Source of the DNA: Dyadobacter sp. CECT 9275
Lineage (GTDB): Bacteria; Bacteroidota; Bacteroidia; Cytophagales; Spirosomataceae
Direction of reading: 5' to 3'
Length of the DNA stretch: 64,000 nucleotides
Assembly (NCBI RefSeq): GCF_907164905.1
Contig: NZ_CAJRAF010000002.1
Coordinates: forward strand, 1,612,001-1,676,000
Position numbers and translations under genes: made by a program. Each line of letters starts with the position of its first letter. Position 1 is the first letter of the stretch. Below are positions 62,219 through 64,000 of this stretch, piece by piece. The notes under the pieces are model-generated. The model had not been told where the DNA came from. It ran no database searches and saw only the letters and a list, made by a program, of their open reading frames with translations.

Positions 62219-63748
62219 ATGAAAAGAAGAGATTTCATAAGAGCCGCATCAACAGCCATGATACCGGTACTGCTGGATGGCTTCGGCGTCAGGTCGCTGG
62301 CCCAAAGCTCTGCTTTGGTACAGTCCTTAACAAAAACTGCAGCGCTGAACAACGACCGGATCCTGGTCATTATATATTTAGGTGGAGGTAATGATGGCCT
62401 TAATACCGTTATTCCACTGGAGTATTTTTCAGCTTATCATTCCTTACGGACCAACATTGCCATTCCGGAGGATAAAGTACTGACCCTGTCAGGAAATCCT
62501 GAAACTGGATTTCACCCTGCCATGACCGGTATGCGCGATCTGTACAACGAAGGAAAGCTGTCGATCATCAATGCCGTGTCCTACCCCAACCCTGACCAGT
62601 CCCATTACCGCTCTACCGATATATGGATGACAGGGGTTGACGCAACGCAGTATGCTTCTTCAGGCTGGGCTGGCCGCTATCTTTATGACCGGTTTCCCGG
62701 TTATCCTCAGCAATATCCCAACAGTGAGATGGAGGATCCCCTGGCGGTACAAATTGGCAATATCAGCACAACAACCCTGCTGGGTACAAGAGAGTCGATG
62801 GGAATCACCCTACAGGATCCCAATGCCTTTTATCAACTTATAGGAACGCCCAATACCTCTTCGGACCATAGCTTGCCCTGCTGCGAAGCTGGCGAATTAA
62901 TTTCTTATATCCGGCAACAGCAGGTTTTAGCCGTAGGTTACGCCTCGGAAATCAAGGCAGCCGCAGACGCAGGAAGAAATTTAGCCGCCTATCCGGACAG
63001 TTCTATGAAGAACGAATTGGCTGAACAGTTAAAAATAGTGGCCAGGCTGATTCACGGAGGATTAAAATCAAAAATCTATTATGTTGAACTGGGGGGGTTT
63101 GATACCCATTCGGGGCAAATAGGATCATCTTCGGTTGAGGGTATCCATGCACAACTCCTCAAAAAATTATCAGATGCCATAGCCGCTTTTCAGAATGACC
63201 TGCAACTGCAGGGAACCGAAGACAAAGTACTGGGGATGACCTTTTCTGATTTTGGCCGCCGTGCTACTTCAAACGCTTCAAAAGGTACTGATCATGGAAT
63301 AGGTGCGCCCATGTTTGTATTCGGAACGGGTATGAAAAGGCAATTGGTAGGTACCAATCCGGACCTGATTAACGGATTGCTTCCTGTTGCACCTCCGTCG
63401 TGGGACGACAACCGGGACATTAAAATGCAAATAGATTTCCGCAGAGTTTATGCTGATATTCTGAACGATTGGTTTGGCAATTCCGGCCCGAAAACGGATC
63501 AGGTACTTTTCAGGAATTTCAGGACTATTTCACTCTTTTCCGAAGTTGTTCAAACCCTGTCATCGGGATCCTGGCCCAACCCGGAAATCTGGTCTCACGG
63601 ACGGGTACCTACGTCCAAAGATATTGTGCAGATCAATGCGGGGCATGTTGTGGAGGTAGGACAGAATATTACAGCAAAAAATGTAAAGGTCCTTGCAGGT
63701 GGGGAATTGAAGTTTCTGGGAGATTACAGCGTCAACATTACCGGCTGA
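62219..63748 (+). CDS. DUF1501 domain protein with Tat signal and C-terminal beta extension
   Basis: The 509-residue protein starts MKRRDFIRAASTAMIPVLLDGFG, a Tat-type signal. The DUF1501 body (sulfatase-like fold) shows RILVIIYLGGGNDGLNTVIP, NPDQSHYRSTDIWMTG, GGFDTHSG and TFSDFGRRATSNASKGTDHGIGAPMFVFG. The metal or catalytic residues of related arylsulfatases are only partly kept. The last ~50 residues (GRVPTSKDIVQINAGHVVEV and on to LAGGELKFLGDYSVNITG) form a beta-rich module resembling G8-type or cell-surface repeat strands, unusual for this family. The gene lies in an operon with DUF1800. Confidence 0.9.
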   Translation: MKRRDFIRAASTAMIPVLLDGFGVRSLAQSSALVQSLTKTAALNNDRILVIIYLGGGNDGLNTVIPLEYFSAYHSLRTNIAIPEDKVLTLSGNPETGFHPAMTGMRDLYNEGKLSIINAVSYPNPDQSHYRSTDIWMTGVDATQYASSGWAGRYLYDRFPGYPQQYPNSEMEDPLAVQIGNISTTTLLGTRESMGITLQDPNAFYQLIGTPNTSSDHSLPCCEAGELISYIRQQQVLAVGYASEIKAAADAGRNLAAYPDSSMKNELAEQLKIVARLIHGGLKSKIYYVELGGFDTHSGQIGSSSVEGIHAQLLKKLSDAIAAFQNDLQLQGTEDKVLGMTFSDFGRRATSNASKGTDHGIGAPMFVFGTGMKRQLVGTNPDLINGLLPVAPPSWDDNRDIKMQIDFRRVYADILNDWFGNSGPKTDQVLFRNFRTISLFSEVVQTLSSGSWPNPEIWSHGRVPTSKDIVQINAGHVVEVGQNITAKNVKVLAGGELKFLGDYSVNITG

Positions 63749-63860
63749 ATAATTCATGACAACCATTACGACAATCCGGTTTCAGGAAAACAAAGCACTA
63801 CCCCTGAAAGAAAACGCTGGTCTGAAAGTGATCCTTAATTCGGTTAAAACTTATTCCATA

Positions 63861-64000
63861 ATGCAATTCTTAAAGCGGTTGATCAGCCTCAATCTGATCC
63901 TCTTTTACTCACAGATTTGTCCTGCGCAACAAAACGGGATTATAAAAACAGACAGATCCTCGCCCCAGGGTATTGTGAGTTTTTCAGGATCCAGTGCACT
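63861..64000 (+). CDS. Start of an exported protein, cut by the window edge
   Basis: The frame from the ATG at 63861 encodes a signal peptide (MQFLKRLISLNLILFYSQ, ending CPAQ) and then GIIKTDRSSPQGIVSFSGSS before the window ends. An in-frame ATG at 63756 would add 35 residues with no signal character, so 63861 is preferred. It follows the DUF1501 gene by 112 bases in the same direction and may belong to the same unit. Too little is visible to name a family. Confidence 0.6.
   Translation, partial: MQFLKRLISLNLILFYSQICPAQQNGIIKTDRSSPQGIVSFSGSSA

Overview
The window looks like chromosome from a pigmented soil or plant-associated Bacteroidota of the Cytophagales, most like Dyadobacter or another Spirosomaceae member. 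This is inferred from content: a SusC/SusD pair with an ECF sigma/FecR cascade, several TonB-dependent receptors, FtsX-type permeases of about 800 residues, DUF1800/DUF1501 neighbours, a LytTR two-component system, TAnnTTTG-type -7 promoter elements and little Shine-Dalgarno signal. No rRNA, CRISPR array, complete insertion sequence or complete prophage was seen.

Layout. 1-4.8 kb is a leftward carbohydrate cluster: LacI-type repressor, secreted toroid-like enzyme, sugar-phosphate isomerase-like protein and a GH28 polygalacturonase cut by the window edge. It carries three copies of one palindromic operator. 5.0-8.5 kb holds a secreted EEP-fold hydrolase and an FtsX-type permease. 8.6-13.5 kb is an accessory stretch: a gene scar, a very AT-rich two-gene unit with a PD-(D/E)XK nuclease domain, a decayed phage Rha gene, a membrane protein, a hairpin cluster and tandem DUF805 genes. 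13.7-18.8 kb has tRNA-Ala, a DnaQ-type exonuclease, a TonB protein paired with a PadR regulator, an Lrp regulator, and a 160-nt tRNA-like locus that fits no standard tRNA. 19.3-23.0 kb has a LigD-type ligase with a small HHH-like partner, TerC and an AlkD-like repair protein.

23.1-32.5 kb is a complete outer-membrane nutrient system read leftwards: ECF sigma, FecR anti-sigma, SusC with an STN domain, SusD and an SGNH hydrolase. 32.8-39.1 kb reads rightwards: TonB-dependent receptor, di-haem cytochrome c peroxidase, molybdopterin-domain protein and Tat-exported phospholipase C. A textbook intrinsic terminator lies inside the signal-peptide codons of the peroxidase gene. 39-47.8 kb has an STN-domain protein, a ScyD-like propeller lipoprotein, a decayed gene, a siderophore receptor with a PepSY membrane protein (an iron-uptake pair) and a secreted-repeat lipoprotein. 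48-55.2 kb has gamma-glutamyltransferase, a second FtsX-type permease behind a sigma54-like promoter, and another TonB-dependent receptor. 56-60.1 kb is a tight TlpA thioredoxin / histidine kinase / LytTR operon. 60.5-64 kb is a DUF1800-DUF1501 pair whose second member has an added beta-type tail, followed by the start of a secreted protein.

The best candidates for something undescribed are the tRNA-like RNA at 16961-17120, the terminator inside a signal peptide at 34851-34899, and the AT-rich nuclease unit at 8866-11086. All calls come from reading the sequence; no database search was run.
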